Origin: Amorphophallus konjac
Taxonomy: Eukaryota > Streptophyta > Magnoliopsida > Alismatales > Araceae
DNA length: 64,000 nucleotides
Direction: 5' to 3'
Assembly (NCBI GenBank): GCA_022559845.1
Contig: CM040126.1
Coordinates: 47,982,458-48,046,457 of the forward strand
Shown: positions 28,439 to 40,007 of the stretch, in pieces
Layout of the letters: each line of letters begins with the position of its first letter
How positions within the stretch are numbered: the first letter of the stretch is position 1
Position numbers and translations under genes: made by a program
Notes under the pieces: generated by a model
Databases searched by the model: none
The model's input: only the letters and a program-made list of their open reading frames with translations
Told to the model about the DNA's origin: nothing

Positions 28439-31400
28439 TCAAGAATTTTCAGGAGAAATTCTACAAATTCCTAACTCCCTTCTTAGAGTTGAAAATCTGT
28501 CATTGTTAAGGGGTTTTGTGAAAATGTCTGCCAGTTGTTTTTCAGTTTCTACAAAATGAAGCATGAAATTTCCTTTGGAGACCTCATCTCTTAGAAAGTG
28601 ATGACGGATCTCAATGTGTTTTGTCCTAGAGTGTTGAATGGGGTTTTTAGACAAATTAATAGCACTAGTGTTGTCACAGAAAATAGGTGCACATCCAAGA
28701 TCTACATTGTAGTCTTGGAGTTGATGTTTTATCCACAAAACCTGTGTACCACAGCTCCCTACTGCGACATACTCAGCCTCAGCAGTGGAGAGTGCCACAG
28801 AATGCTATTTTTTAGAAGCCCATGATATTAAACATCCACCTAATATTTGACAATAACCACTAGTACTCTTCCTATCAATTTTGCAACCAGCATAATCAGC
28901 ATCTGAATATGAAATTAAATCTAGTTTGCAATAAGTAGGATACCATAAACCCAATTCTTGGGTACCGGCAAGGTAACGAAGGATACGCTTGACAGCCCCT
29001 AAATGTGAATCTCTAGGGCTAGATTGATATCTAGCACACATGCATACACTGAACTGAATGTCTGGCCTAGAGGCAGTTAAATATAGTAGGGATCCGATCA
29101 TACCTCTGTATTTCTTGGCATCTACCATGTTACCTTTTACATCAGCCTCCAATGTTGCATTTGTCCCCATGGGTGACTCTATTGGTTTGCAGCTCTCCAT
29201 GCCAAACTTTTTCAGCATCTCCTTTATGTACTTGGATTGATTTATGAAGTAGCCTTCTCTACATTGTAGAATCTGCAATCCAAGAAAGAACTGTAAATCA
29301 CCCATTAAACTCATTTCAAACTCATTGGTCATTAGATTTGCAAATTCAGTACATAATGAAGCTTCAGTGGATCCAAACACAATATCATCCACATAGATTT
29401 GCACAATTAGTATATTCTTACCTTGGGTCTTGGAGAATAATGTTTGATCAATTTTACCTCTTGTGTAGCCCTTTTTGGTGAGGAATGAACTCAGTCTGTC
29501 GTACCATGCCCTAGGAGCCTGCTTTAAACCATACAAAGCCTTATGCAGTTTAAAGACATGATTAGGAAGATCATCATTTTCAAAACCAGGGGGTTGTTCC
29601 ACAAAGACTTCTTCCTTTACAAAGCCATTTAGAAAGGCACTTTTTACATCCATTTGCTGCAATTTAATTCCATGGGACGCCGCAAATGCTAACAATATTC
29701 TAATGGCTTCTAACCTTGCAACTGGAGCATATGATTCTTCAAAATCAACTCCAAATTCTTGGTTATACCCCTTAGCCACCAACCGAGCCTTGTTCCTCAT
29801 AACAACTCCTTCTTCATTAAGCTTATTTTTATAAACCCATTTGGTTCCAATAACAGGATGAGATGAGGGTCTGGGAACAAGTTTCCAAACCTGATTTCTT
29901 TCAAATTGATTTAATTCTTCATGCATGGCATTTATCCAAGATTCATCTCTTAAAGCTTCCTCTACATTTTTAGGCTCAACTTGAGATACAAGGGCTAGCT
30001 GATCTAATTCATCAACTGTTTTAAGCTGAGATCTAGTTTTCCTCGGTTCATTAATTCCTCCAATGATGTTATCTAGAGGATGATCTCTGAGAAATCTCAG
30101 ATTTTCAGAATTGTTACCTGGGATGATCTCTCCTTCGGGTTGATCATTGGAATCACCTTGCTTTGGTTCTGCTTCAGTCTCCATTGGTTCCTCTTTGCCT
30201 TCCAGAAATTCCCCATCTTCATCTCTGCCTACCTGTCCAGTTTTGTCAAAGTCATTATTTTCATCAAATGTGATATGTGGGGATTCTTCAACTAGCTGAT
30301 CTTTGGTGTTGTAGACTCTATAGGCTCTTGATCGGTCAGAGTATCCCAAGAAGATTCCTGGGTCACTCTTTGGTTCAAATTTGTCCAATGATCTCTTGTC
30401 ATTGTTATGAATAAAACACCTTACACCGAAGATCCTAAAATGAGCTAGAGATGGCTTCTTACCTTTGAACACCTCATATGGAGTTTTCGCACTAGATGGT
30501 CTTACCATTGCCCTGTTTACAATATAACATGCTGTATTGACCGCCTCAGCCCAAAATCTTCTTGGAAGATTGGCTTCAACTAACAAGGTTCTGGCCATTT
30601 CAACAAGTGTGCGATTCCTTCTTTCCACCACTCCATTTTGCTCTGGCGTCCTTGGTGAGGAGAACCTGTGATTTATTCCTTTGTTCCTGCAGAATTCATC
30701 AAACTCTGAATTTTCAAATTCTCCCCCATGATCAGATATTATTGAACACACTTTGGACTTACCATCCTGCTTCATTCTTCTGTAAAAATCCTGAAATTCA
30801 TGAAAGGCATCGTTTTTATGTGATAAAAACATTACCCATGTGAATCTAGAGAAATCATCAACTAGTACATAACCGTACCTCTTACCACTAAGACTAGCAG
30901 TTCTTGTTGGGCCAAAAAGGTCCATGTGCACAAGTTCTAGTGGTCTAGAAGATTGACTTTCAGTTCTACCTTTGAATGATTTTCTTGTTTGCTTACCTTG
31001 GGTACATGATTCACATACTTTGACATTTTGAGCAAACGAAATTTCAGGTAAACCAGAAACCATTTTATTCTTAACCAATTTGTGCAGCACCCTGTAGCTA
31101 ACATGCCCTAGCCTTCGGTGCCACAACCAAGTCAGGTCCTCCTTCTTGGCGGTGAGGCACAAGTTGGAGTGGGCTGGATCATCCAAGTCTATCATGTAGA
31201 CATTATTTACTCTCTTGCCCATAAACTTAACTTTAGCCGAATTTGGTTCAAGAATTTTACAGATCTTAGAATCAAAGACTACTTGATGGCCTTTGTCGCA
31301 TAGCTGACTGATGCTTAGAAGATTATATTCCAGGCCATCCACTAGCAGTACATCTTCAATGCAATTTGTAGATGTCTTACCTACCTTACCTTTCCCAATG

Positions 31401-33880
31401 ATCTTGCCTTTGTTATTTCCTCCAAATGTCACATGTCCTCCATCTTTTGAGTTTAGCTCGGAGAATTTTGCCTTGTCCCCTGTCATATGTCTTGAGCAGC
31501 CACTATCTAAGTACCACTTGTTGTGTATAGCTGCCAAACACACCTGCATCACAAGTTACACAGAAACTTTTGGACCCCAATGGTACCCGGGTCCAAGATA
31601 GCTTGTGAAATTATGAAATTGCTGCAGTAATCCTTTGGGAACCCAGATTCTGTTAGAGCAGTGTAAATTTTTATTTCTGAACTTGTTCAGGTTGGGTTGC
31701 TTTTGTTCTAAAGCTTCTTTAATCTGAGTCCACCTTTGTGTATTCAAGTTTTCATTTTGTTTTACCCGAGAAAACCTGTGATTTCTGTTTGCTTGTCTGG
31801 CCATGGTCGACTTTTGGTATGTCTGTGGTCGACCATCGCGTCTCCAGAACTCAGCGTCTGTTCTGGCAGCACCTCTGGTCTACATCTGGTGTACCTGTGG
31901 TCGACCACTGCTCCTCCAGTAACCAGCGCCTGTTCTGGCAGATCCTCTGGTCGACAGATGAAGGGTCTGTTGTCGACCAGCCTGTCTCCAGACATCTTGT
32001 TTTCCAGATTTATGTCTTTTAACTTGGTTTAGTCCTTGGTTTGTTTGGTGATTTCTGTGAATTTGGGTTTCTTGTTTATTATTTTGAATCTTATATTGAT
32101 TGACTGTTTTCTCTTTAAAATTTCTCTCTTCCTTGGTGACATTGTTCCTTTTGGAGGAGCATTCAGCTACATCCTCTTGTTTATCTTGGTATAGATTAAT
32201 CAGGGGCCTTTTTCCTTTTGAGTCAGCAATCCCAGTTACGGTTTTTATTTGGAATTCCTTTTTAGCCGTAGGATTGTATCCTAACCCTTCTTTTTGAAAG
32301 TTTACTTTTATTCCCAAGACAACATTTAAGTTTTCTTGACCTTGAGTCATTTTTTCCAAGGTCTCCTGTTTGTTTTTCAGTTCACTCTTAATTCTTTCTA
32401 TTTCTCTTAGGAGTTGGTTGTTTTCTTCCTTGAGTGAATTGTTTCTTTCTTGACTTAACTTAGTTTCCTGTTCATATTCTTGAGTCTTTAGTTTTAACTC
32501 ATCAATGTCGTTTTTTAGCATTTCATTCTCTTCGGACATTCTCTTGTGGTTTTCTTCATCTAAGTCCATTTGATTCAGCTTGTTTTTCAGTGACTTGATT
32601 TCCATTTCTAGTTCAGTTTTGTTTTCCATTGAATTGCTGTCTTTATTCAGTTGACTGATCTTCTTCTTCAAATGTTTATTTTCCTTTCTTATTCTTTCAT
32701 AAGTATCAAGCAATTCTGAATATACTTCTTCCCAATCCGAACTATAGAAGTCTTGAAATGGGGAACTTACCTCAAGATCACTGTTGTCTCCCTTGGCCAT
32801 CAGACAGAGCTTTCCTTCTTCTTCCTCGGAAGTTGTTTCCTCTTCACTGCTCTCTTCCTCCTCACTCCAAGTGCTAATCATCGCCTTGGGTTTCTTGCCT
32901 TTCCACTTGAAGCTTGATTTCTTAGGAGCTTCTGGACATTCAGCCTTCATATGTCCAGGCTGCCTGCAATTGTAGCAAATGAGTTTGTTAGAAGGAGCCT
33001 TATGTTTATCAGATTTAAACTGGGATGACTTCCTTACCATGCCCTTTGGATTTCTGAATCCTTTACCTTCCTTCCGCAGGAATTTTTTAAATTTTCTTGT
33101 AAGCATGGCTAGCTCACCAGATTCTTCACCTGAGCTAGATGAGTCATCATTGTCAGACACCTCAGAGGTGCTTGTCTTAGTCTTTAGGGCAAGTTGCTTC
33201 TTTTTCTTGCCCTCATCTTCCTTTCTCTTCAGATTGACCTCATAGGCCATCAGGGATCCTACTAACTCATCCACTGTCATTGTTGTGAGATCCTTTGAGT
33301 CCTCAATGACTGTGGCCTTGGTATGCCACATCGATGTGAGAGACCTTAAAATCTTCCTCACTAATTCCTGCTCTTTGTATGTCTTCCCTAAGCTCTTCAA
33401 GCCATTAGTCAATTGTACTAATCTGGCATACATCTCAGAAATACTTTCATCATTTTTCATCCTAAACATCTCATATTCTGAGACTAGCATATTTGCTTTT
33501 GTCTCTCTTACCTCGGAAGTACCTTCGTAGATTACCTTTAGACGATCCCACATTTCTTTGGCTGTTGCGCATTGGGAAACTCTTGAGAATTCTGTGGGGT
33601 GTAGTGAGCACTGCATCACGTTCATGGCTCCCCAGTTGACAGTTGATTTCCTGACCTGTTCTCTGGTCCAGGTTTCTTCATCTTCCGGTAGCTCAAAAGG
33701 TCCGCGGCTCACTACCCTCCACATCTCGTGGTCTTGCGCACGTAAGAACACCTGCATACGATTTTTTCAATAAGAATAATCAGTTCCATCAAAATATGGA
33801 GGTCTAGTTACAGAGTGCCCCTCAGCTATGAGGCTTTTAGAGTTCAGTCCGCCCGGTCTCTCCAGGTTGTTAGACCACAT
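28439..33880 (-). pseudogene. Element A Gag-Pol polyprotein, single frame with four nonsense codons
   Basis: One frame of about 1,814 codons begins at the ATG at 33880, soon after the primer site. Gag: PPYFDGTDYSY, the UBN2-type core (MWDRLKVIYEGTSEVRETK), knuckle CYNCRQPGHMKAEC, acidic and coiled-coil regions, and a C-terminal part shaped by the palindrome array. Pol: protease [14 protein letters not shown]; integrase HMDLFGP, SDHGGEF and [13 protein letters not shown] (D, D and E present); reverse transcriptase [22 protein letters not shown] and [10 protein letters not shown]; RNase [30 protein letters not shown] and KHIEIRHHFLRD. Stops: TGA 33767-33769, TAG 31880-31882, TAA 31556-31558, TAG 28805-28807. 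There is no frameshift. The TAA sits at the gag/protease junction, where B and C also have stops, so it may be functional; the other three look like decay. Confidence 0.92.
31803..31985. repeat. GTCGAC palindrome pairs inside the gag coding region of element A
   Basis: Three pairs with about 22-bp internal and 74-bp external spacing overlap the 3' end of gag and are translated into repeats such as VDHR and GRPQ. One site reads GTCTAC instead of GTCGAC, and that change creates the TAG at 31880-31882. Confidence 0.88.
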
Positions 33881-33890
33881 TTTTGGAGAA

Positions 33891-33905
33891 CCTGCTCTGA
33901 TACCA
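33891..33905 (-). promoter_or_regulatory. Primer-binding site of element A (initiator Met tRNA)
   Basis: On the reverse strand this reads TGGTATCAGAGCAGG, the standard Copia site complementary to initiator Met tRNA. It lies two bases inside the 5' LTR. Confidence 0.93.
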
Positions 33906-33907
33906 CG

Positions 33908-35349
33908 TGTTGGATACGGACTGAATAGATCTAGAGGGGGGGTGAATAGATCTTTCCCCCTTTTTGATAATTTACTGACTATCGACCAGATGAGCTACTG
34001 GTAATTAATGAATCATAGAACTAATGCGGATAGTAAAGATGCAAGCATACGTATAGGAAATCAAACACACACAAGCACACCACAAGAAAGGATTTTTAAG
34101 GTGGTTCAGTCTCTTCCTGAGACTTACATCCACCCCTTGCTTAACTCAAGCAAGGCTTCACTATGAGAATCTCTGATCTCAACCAAAACACAGCTGACAC
34201 ACAGCTTGTACCTGCTGACACACAGCTTGATTCTGCTGCCTCACAGCTTGACAATAATTGTAATCAGAAATGAAAAGATGATAAGAACAGGTGATGAAAG
34301 ACAGGACTGAATATTGGCGTGTGTAGAAAAATAGGTGTTCAGCCTGGGACTTGATCACGCTTATGAAGAAGCCTAGACTCCCTGTTGATCTTCCAGTCAG
34401 TTGCCTTCGATTGTTCTGCTGCTGGAGATCACACAGTCTTGAGCTAAGTCTTCCTTCTGCAGCAACAAGATTGCCTTTAACCTTTCTGCAGATTTTTGAT
34501 TGGTGGAGAGCTCCTTCTTCCTCTTCTGTGTGTATCTTCCTTGGCTTCTATTCCGTGCTCTCTCACCGCTTCCTTCTTCGTGATTAGTTGCCTTATATTC
34601 TTCATATAGCTCTTTTTATTTTCAAGAATAAAGTTCTTCCCGCTCAATTTTCAGATCGAGCGCCAATCTGCTAGAAAACAGGGATCGGTTTAAATCCAAT
34701 CGTTAGAACGAGTTTGACCACTTCTAAGCAAGATTGTTTCCTTGATTCCCGTGCGGAAGCTTATCTCCTGAGCAGCCCAACAACCTGCAACAACCATCTG
34801 CAGGTTTTAAGGAACCAAAACAGAATTCGGTTAGAGTTCGGTTTTGGACGATATATAAACCCGTGGTCGACCATGACCCTGTCGCTGGTCGACAATGGGC
34901 AGTCCCCAGACGGCCGGTTCTTCTGGCTGAAACTCACGTCGCCCGTTGGTCGACCACAGCCTGGTCGCTGGTCGACAGGGGGCAGTTTCCAGATGGCCAG
35001 CAGTTCTGTCTGTTGCTTCTGTCTTTTCTGTGGTCGACCAGAGGCGGGGCTTTGGTCGACAGCCAAGATGCTTCCAGAAGACAGATGATCTGATGCTTTT
35101 CTGGTTGAGTTCGTTGGTCGACCATAACCACTTCCCTGGTCGACAAGCGACCTTTGACACTTCTTCTGATTTGTTGATTCCACTTGGATTTCAGTGGACC
35201 TGAAATTACTTAACTTATCAGAGGTAAATTGAATGAGTCCAATACTTTGAAGGAACAATCAAACCACTTGTATTTGTTATGAAACAAGATAGAACTTGAT
35301 TAATCAAACATATCCTATTGTCATCATCAAAACCAAGGGATGCACAACA
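33908..35349 (-). repeat. Element A 5' LTR
   Basis: It is the same length as the 3' LTR and I see it differ from it at two positions only. As the promoter-bearing LTR for the reverse-strand transcript it carries the same palindrome array and stem-loops. Read in the element's sense, the G7 loop and hairpins fall near the end of the LTR next to the primer site, so they would lie in the leader of the genomic RNA. Confidence 0.95.
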
Positions 35350-35354
35350 CTAAC
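35350..35354. repeat. Target site duplication of element A (right copy, CTAAC)
   Basis: Identical to the five bases before the left LTR. Confidence 0.93.
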
Positions 35355-35535
35355 ATCACCTTGTGGATGGCAACATCGCAACCTTTGGTTTTCAATTTTT
35401 ATGATTTTTTTTATTTTTTTTTATTTACTTTTTTTAAAATTATACTATTATATTTATTAATTGTCCCTCTTGCAACAGAAAGAAGAACATGTTTTGAAGT
35501 TTTGGAGCCAGTTAGTCAGATAAGTCAAAATCAAG

Positions 35536-35940
35536 CGCGACGGCTAACACCGCATAGTGGTGACAAATAGTCATCAGTGGTGACAAATAGGCTTCGAGGA
35601 TGACATATGTCTCTTAAGGGTGATAAATGGATAACAGAAGGCACAATATGTTATGAAGCGAAACAAACCCGACGCCTAGTGTAGGATAAGGGTGATAAAT
35701 ATCTCGTTATGAGTGACAAATAGTCCATTAGAAGTGACAAATAACTATGTAACGGTGACAAATAGTTTATGGCAGTGAAACTTGAAGAAACTGAAGTTCG
35801 TTTGTAGGGTTTAACTGTGTATGGGCTTCCTAATAACTCTACCAACACAGATCTGAAACTTTCCTAGTCATCAAATGACACTGATTAAACTCATCTAAGA
35901 TCAAGGAATGAGATTATCTCCAGTTTACGGTACCTGATAA
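35536..35940 (-). repeat. TTTGTCAC-family element end, reverse orientation
   Basis: Starting ACGGCTAACACCGC, eight or so GGTGACAAATAG units run into sequence matching the 10118-10255 and 12317-12450 flanks in reverse. It ends near AGTTTACGGTACC. With the array at 22690 it frames the locus that received element A. Confidence 0.65.
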
Positions 35941-36239
35941 GCGTCTGAATAGATAAACTGCTATGTTTACAGATGAAAGAGTTTTTTATCAGGATTCTGT
36001 CAAGAGTCCTTCTTTGTCATAACAACATCTGTTTGTCTCCATACCATGCGAAGAGGGAGTGCTTACATAACGAAGTGAAAACCACGTACAGACAAAAAAA
36101 TGAGAAGAAAGGGCGTGCAACCAGAAAAACCAGGGTGACTATCGTGTGTCTACGAGAAGAAGGTGACTCAAGCAACATCAAAGGGAATTCAAGTGGATAA
36201 AATCTTTTATTTTTCTGAATTCCCATTGGTCCACTTGCC
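35941..36239. other. Spacer without recognised gene
   Basis: A 75-codon forward ORF (35973-36200) is rich in Lys and Arg and lacks a recognisable domain. A reverse ORF overlaps it. I see no regulatory feature. Confidence 0.3.
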
Positions 36240-36726
36240 AATAACCATAAAATAATTACAAAACTGACGAAAAACCATAAAAGTGCTAATTAATAAATAT
36301 AATAATATAATAATATTTATTAATAATAGGAAGGGTGGAAAACTATTTAATTATTTATCAAAATATTTCGACGGATAAAGGTTTGTTGGAGATACGTCGG
36401 CAAGTTTTCGACGAATGTTCGACCTTAAATTTATCCGTCATAAACTATTCATGTATTTTAAACTACATTTATTTATTTTCGACGAAACAGATTTTTGTCA
36501 GAGATACGTCCGAAATATTCGACGTTAATTTCGACGTTAATTTTTTCTGTCAAAAGTTTCGGACATATTTTAGACAAAAATATTATGTCGAAAAATAGTC
36601 CGTAATTACTGATGAATTTGTGACACAATATATTTCCGTCAGAAAGACAAAACATTTCGATGTATTACCGATGAAAACTTTTTAGTCGAAAAATACCGTC
36701 GGTATTTTTCATTTTTCTTGTAATGA
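36240..36726 (+). mobile_element. CACTA-like non-autonomous element, right end
   Basis: Repeats of TTTTCGACG and CCGTCGGTATTTTTC in both orientations lead to a terminus ATTTTTCTTGTAATG, which is CATTACAAGAAAAAT on the other strand. CACTACAAGAAAA is a common plant CACTA terminus; the second base pair here has changed. No left terminus or transposase was found. Confidence 0.55.
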
Positions 36727-36916
36727 TTCGAAGCCAGCGTGGGTTGTTCATGTGATTATTTTCGACGTGGTTTGGCCGTTTCGGCCCGTGAGACCTTCGG
36801 TGGACGTAGGGGGGTGGATACCCTACTCTTTTCCTGCATTCTCTCATGATTTGGAGCCGAACGGTGCGAGTTTGAGAGGGTTTTCGAGCTTTAAGGGTGA
36901 AATCATGTTCGGGGGG
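36727..36916. other. Short spacer
   Basis: GC-moderate sequence ends in a G6 run beside the LTR that follows. A 62-codon forward ORF shows no known domain. Confidence 0.3.
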
Positions 36917-39618
36917 TGTGATGTGAAATCACCGTTCTAGGTGATGATTTTCACATTAAATGGTAAAATATGAACCCCTGGCATGTTAGGATTCGTTTCC
37001 CGCTAGTTTGAATCCGTTTGGATGTGATTTGGGCTCGGTACAAGGCCGTTTCCCCGCGTGAGTCATTTTGGGTCGATTCGTGGGAATCGCCCGTTTTTAG
37101 CCTTTTGTGGATAGTTTGATCCCTTCCGGCTTGTGGAAGGTTGATATCGACTCTAGGAATGTTTCCCCGTCGTTTAGGAGCGATTGGGGCGTGGAAAGTT
37201 CAGATTTTGTGAGGTCTTGCAGATTTCGGGCCGGAGGCTGACCGCGGTTCCGCAGAAACCGCGTTCGACTCTCGACCTTAAAAGCGGTTGGTCTTGAACC
37301 GCGTCTACTTTTCAGTCCTTGTTGGTTTGACGTGTAAGGCGGTGGAAGAACGTGGTTAGGCTTCAACTGCGTTTGACGGCCGCGATTATCTTGAAACCGC
37401 GTCTGCCTATCTTCGTCTCCACCTGCTTTATCTTCTTCTAGAAACGGTTTGTGGCGTACCGCGGCTAGGATGCCCGCGGCTAACGCTTAACCGTGTCTAG
37501 ATGACTGCGGTTAGCCTGGAACCGCGCTGTCTCCGAGTCGACTCTGCCTCGTGAAGCGTTGACTCTATCTTCTTATTCTCTCTTTATGTGTTTTCCGTTC
37601 ATAGGCCAGAAGCGATTCGCTTGGAACCATGTCTATGGAGCGACGGTTTGTCTGAAATTGCGGCCTTGATGACTGCGGCTAGATCTTAACTGCGGCTAGG
37701 TTCTATCCAACAGCGGCGGTTTGCCTGAAACTGCGGCTATCTTCTGGATGTTTCTTCGTCGGTTTGGCCTCCAGTTGGCTTGGACTTCGACCCCTTTGGG
37801 TAGCCCATTGTTCCGTGGATGTCTTGGACGTCCTATGAGGGCTGTGACCGTGTTATAGGGTGTCTGGGAGTGCCATTATACCGAGCAGTGTTTCGTGTTA
37901 TTTCAGGGGTCCTTATGGTTCCTGGTCAACCCGGTTGTGACTCAGTAGTTGACACGTGACCTCGTGAGTGTCTCGTCTATCCTGTGAGGATCGAGACTCT
38001 GGTTTTGGACGCTTGCAAGTATCATCGTATCTTGATTTGCATGTCCATATGGTGTGAGGGCTTTGGTAATCCCTCATGTTCCGTGCTTCGTGTTATGTGG
38101 AATTGTGAGTCCGATGAGCGGCGCCCTAAGGGCTGTGAACTTTCATTAATATGTGGACTCGGCTGCTGTGTGCCGTCTTCCATGTGTTTTACCGTAATTT
38201 GGCTTAGGGACTAGGCTGATTAACAGTGTGTTACCGTGATGTGCAACGATCTTGACTCGAGTCTTGTGACTCAAGGATCGTTGTGAGCAGGTCTAGTTGA
38301 TTGTCCCGAGTCTTGTGACAGTTGTATACTACATTATGCTCCATAGTACGTGTGATAGGTGCGTGTTTACCATGTCTGTACTTCGGTGTTCGCTGTTTTG
38401 AGTCTCTATGTCTAATGAGCCTCCACTAGTCGAAGCCTGATGACACTTTCCTGTGTGTCGGCCCACCTGGGAGTGGTGGCGGGGCGAGTTCCTGGTTGAG
38501 ACGGTTTGCAGGCTGGTTGTCGTGGGCCCCTTTTTCTTGCCGTGAGAGTCCTACGGGAGGGGAAAACCAGCTAGAGGCCTAGCTCAAGACATTGAGCTTG
38601 TGTGTGCACACGTGATCAGGGGCGTTGGACCAGCGCCAACGGGCGTGACCCTGACTAGTCACTCGTTACTTGGTACTTCGTTCTTGTCTAGTGTCTCAGT
38701 TACCGCCATTCTAGGCGAGTGGGAGATGCTTGAGGCATAGTGTAAGACGTCAGTGGACGCATCTGACTTTTCTTCTAGTGAGGAGGTGCTTCTGTCATAC
38801 GACACGATAACTTGTGGCTTTCGTGACTATTTTTCGTCACTGTTGACGTAACTTGCTGGGTAGTCTATGTTCGACTTTACCCGAGGTCAGTGTAGCGTAC
38901 ACGACAGTGGGATCGTGTATGTCTAATGCTTTAGACCATGTCGATCTTTTGTAGGGCCTTTGCCTATTTCTGTAGGCCTTCGTGATATGGGTTTTGTGAT
39001 TTGACAATGGATCGGTAATGCCCAACTTTGTGAGATTGGGGTTCACCTTTCTGTTGTTGTTTGGAGAAGCTTAGAGGGACGAGGCTCGATCAGCTGCCGT
39101 GTTTCCATGGTATGTCTTTGCCTCTTTACTTTTGCTATTCCTACTCCTGCTATTATTGTTGTTACTGCTTTGCTTTAGTTGTTAGCACTGTTGTTACTAC
39201 GTTGTTTCGTGGTAGGGTTCTGCGGGATCCCTACTGAGCCAGTAAGACGAGGCTCACCTCCTGACTTTTCAGATATAGCTGTTCTTCCTCGTGCTTGGAG
39301 GTGCAGTACCTGGTTCTTAGTTTCCAGCGTTTGCCAGTGTCGGGCTTCCCCTGACTTGAGAGTACGTTCTCTTTTCTGTTATACTGTACTTTAGTTGGAC
39401 TGGACTATGCTAGTTTTAATTGTTATAGAAAATATAATTTTATTTCTGATATTTTAACAATCCTGATCATAGTAATTAATTATTTACTATTTTATCTAGA
39501 AGTTCAATATACTTCACACACTCTTTTTTATCCCTTCGGAGCTTTACCGCTCTTGGGAGGCCTCTTAGAATCCAAGTGGTATCGGGTTTACTCGGTATCC
39601 GGAGTCTGGGTCATCACA
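36917..39618 (-). repeat. Probable solo LTR (Gypsy-type), reverse orientation
   Basis: Read on the reverse strand the segment begins TGTGATGACCCAGACTCC, passes GAGTAAACCCGATACCACTT and ends GGTGATTTCACATCACA. TGTGAT/ATCACA ends, 2.7 kb length and lack of coding potential fit a plant Gypsy LTR. Flanking 5-mers (GGGGG and GTAGG) do not match, so target duplication is not supported and one edge may be wrong. Confidence 0.5.
37235..37745. repeat. Degenerate GCGGTT/AACCGCG repeats
   Basis: Units such as GAACCGCGTCT, GCGGCTAG and GGTTTGCCTGAAACTGCGGC recur every 30-60 bp in both orientations, giving many short inverted pairs. They lie within the probable LTR. Confidence 0.6.
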
Positions 39619-40007
39619 GTAGGTATAACATACCACTTACCTACGGCATTGTTGGTAGGTAGTTCAATATGACTATCTATTCCTACGGCTCAACTGAAAC
39701 CGTAGGTATGACATACCACTTACCTACGGCATTGTCGGTAGGTAGTTCAATATTACTATCTATTCCTACGGTGCTACCGAACCGCAGGTATGACATACCA
39801 CTTATCTACGACATTATCAGTAGGTAGTTCAATATGGCTACTATTCCTACAGTGCTACCGAGCTGTAGGTAGTGTATGACATATACCTACGACAGTGACA
39901 GTAGGTAACAAAATAACCTAAAAACTCATTGGTATAGGCCCATAAATACCAACGACTTGCAATATCGTAGGTAGGTGTCGTAGGTAAAAGCCAGTTTTCT
40001 TGTAGTA
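39619..40007 (+). mobile_element. CACTA-like end with about 82-bp subterminal tandem repeats
   Basis: Units starting GTAGGTATGACATACCACTT occur at 39619, 39702 and 39784, with a shorter variant at 39865, a period of 81-83 bp. Each contains CCTACGGCATTGTCGGTAGG, itself an inverted repeat. The segment ends CCAGTTTTCTTGTAGTA, one base away from the CACTACAAGAAAA terminus. It abuts PIF transposase coding sequence, so it probably inserted there. Confidence 0.6.

Larger units (their letters stand above)
23393..35349 (-). mobile_element. Complete Ty1/Copia Sirevirus-like element A
   Basis: The 11,957-bp unit has two 1,442-bp LTRs bounded TGTTG...CAACA, a Met-tRNA primer site beside the right LTR, a polypurine tract beside the left LTR, a CTAAC duplication, a single-frame gag-pol and a third ORF downstream of pol. 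It reads right to left. Multiple polypurine tracts, a coiled-coil Gag, an extra 3' ORF and palindromic repeats together point to the Sirevirus lineage. I count two differences between the LTRs (23602/34117 and 24324/34839), so insertion is recent on a plant time scale. Four nonsense codons nevertheless interrupt gag-pol. Confidence 0.93.
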
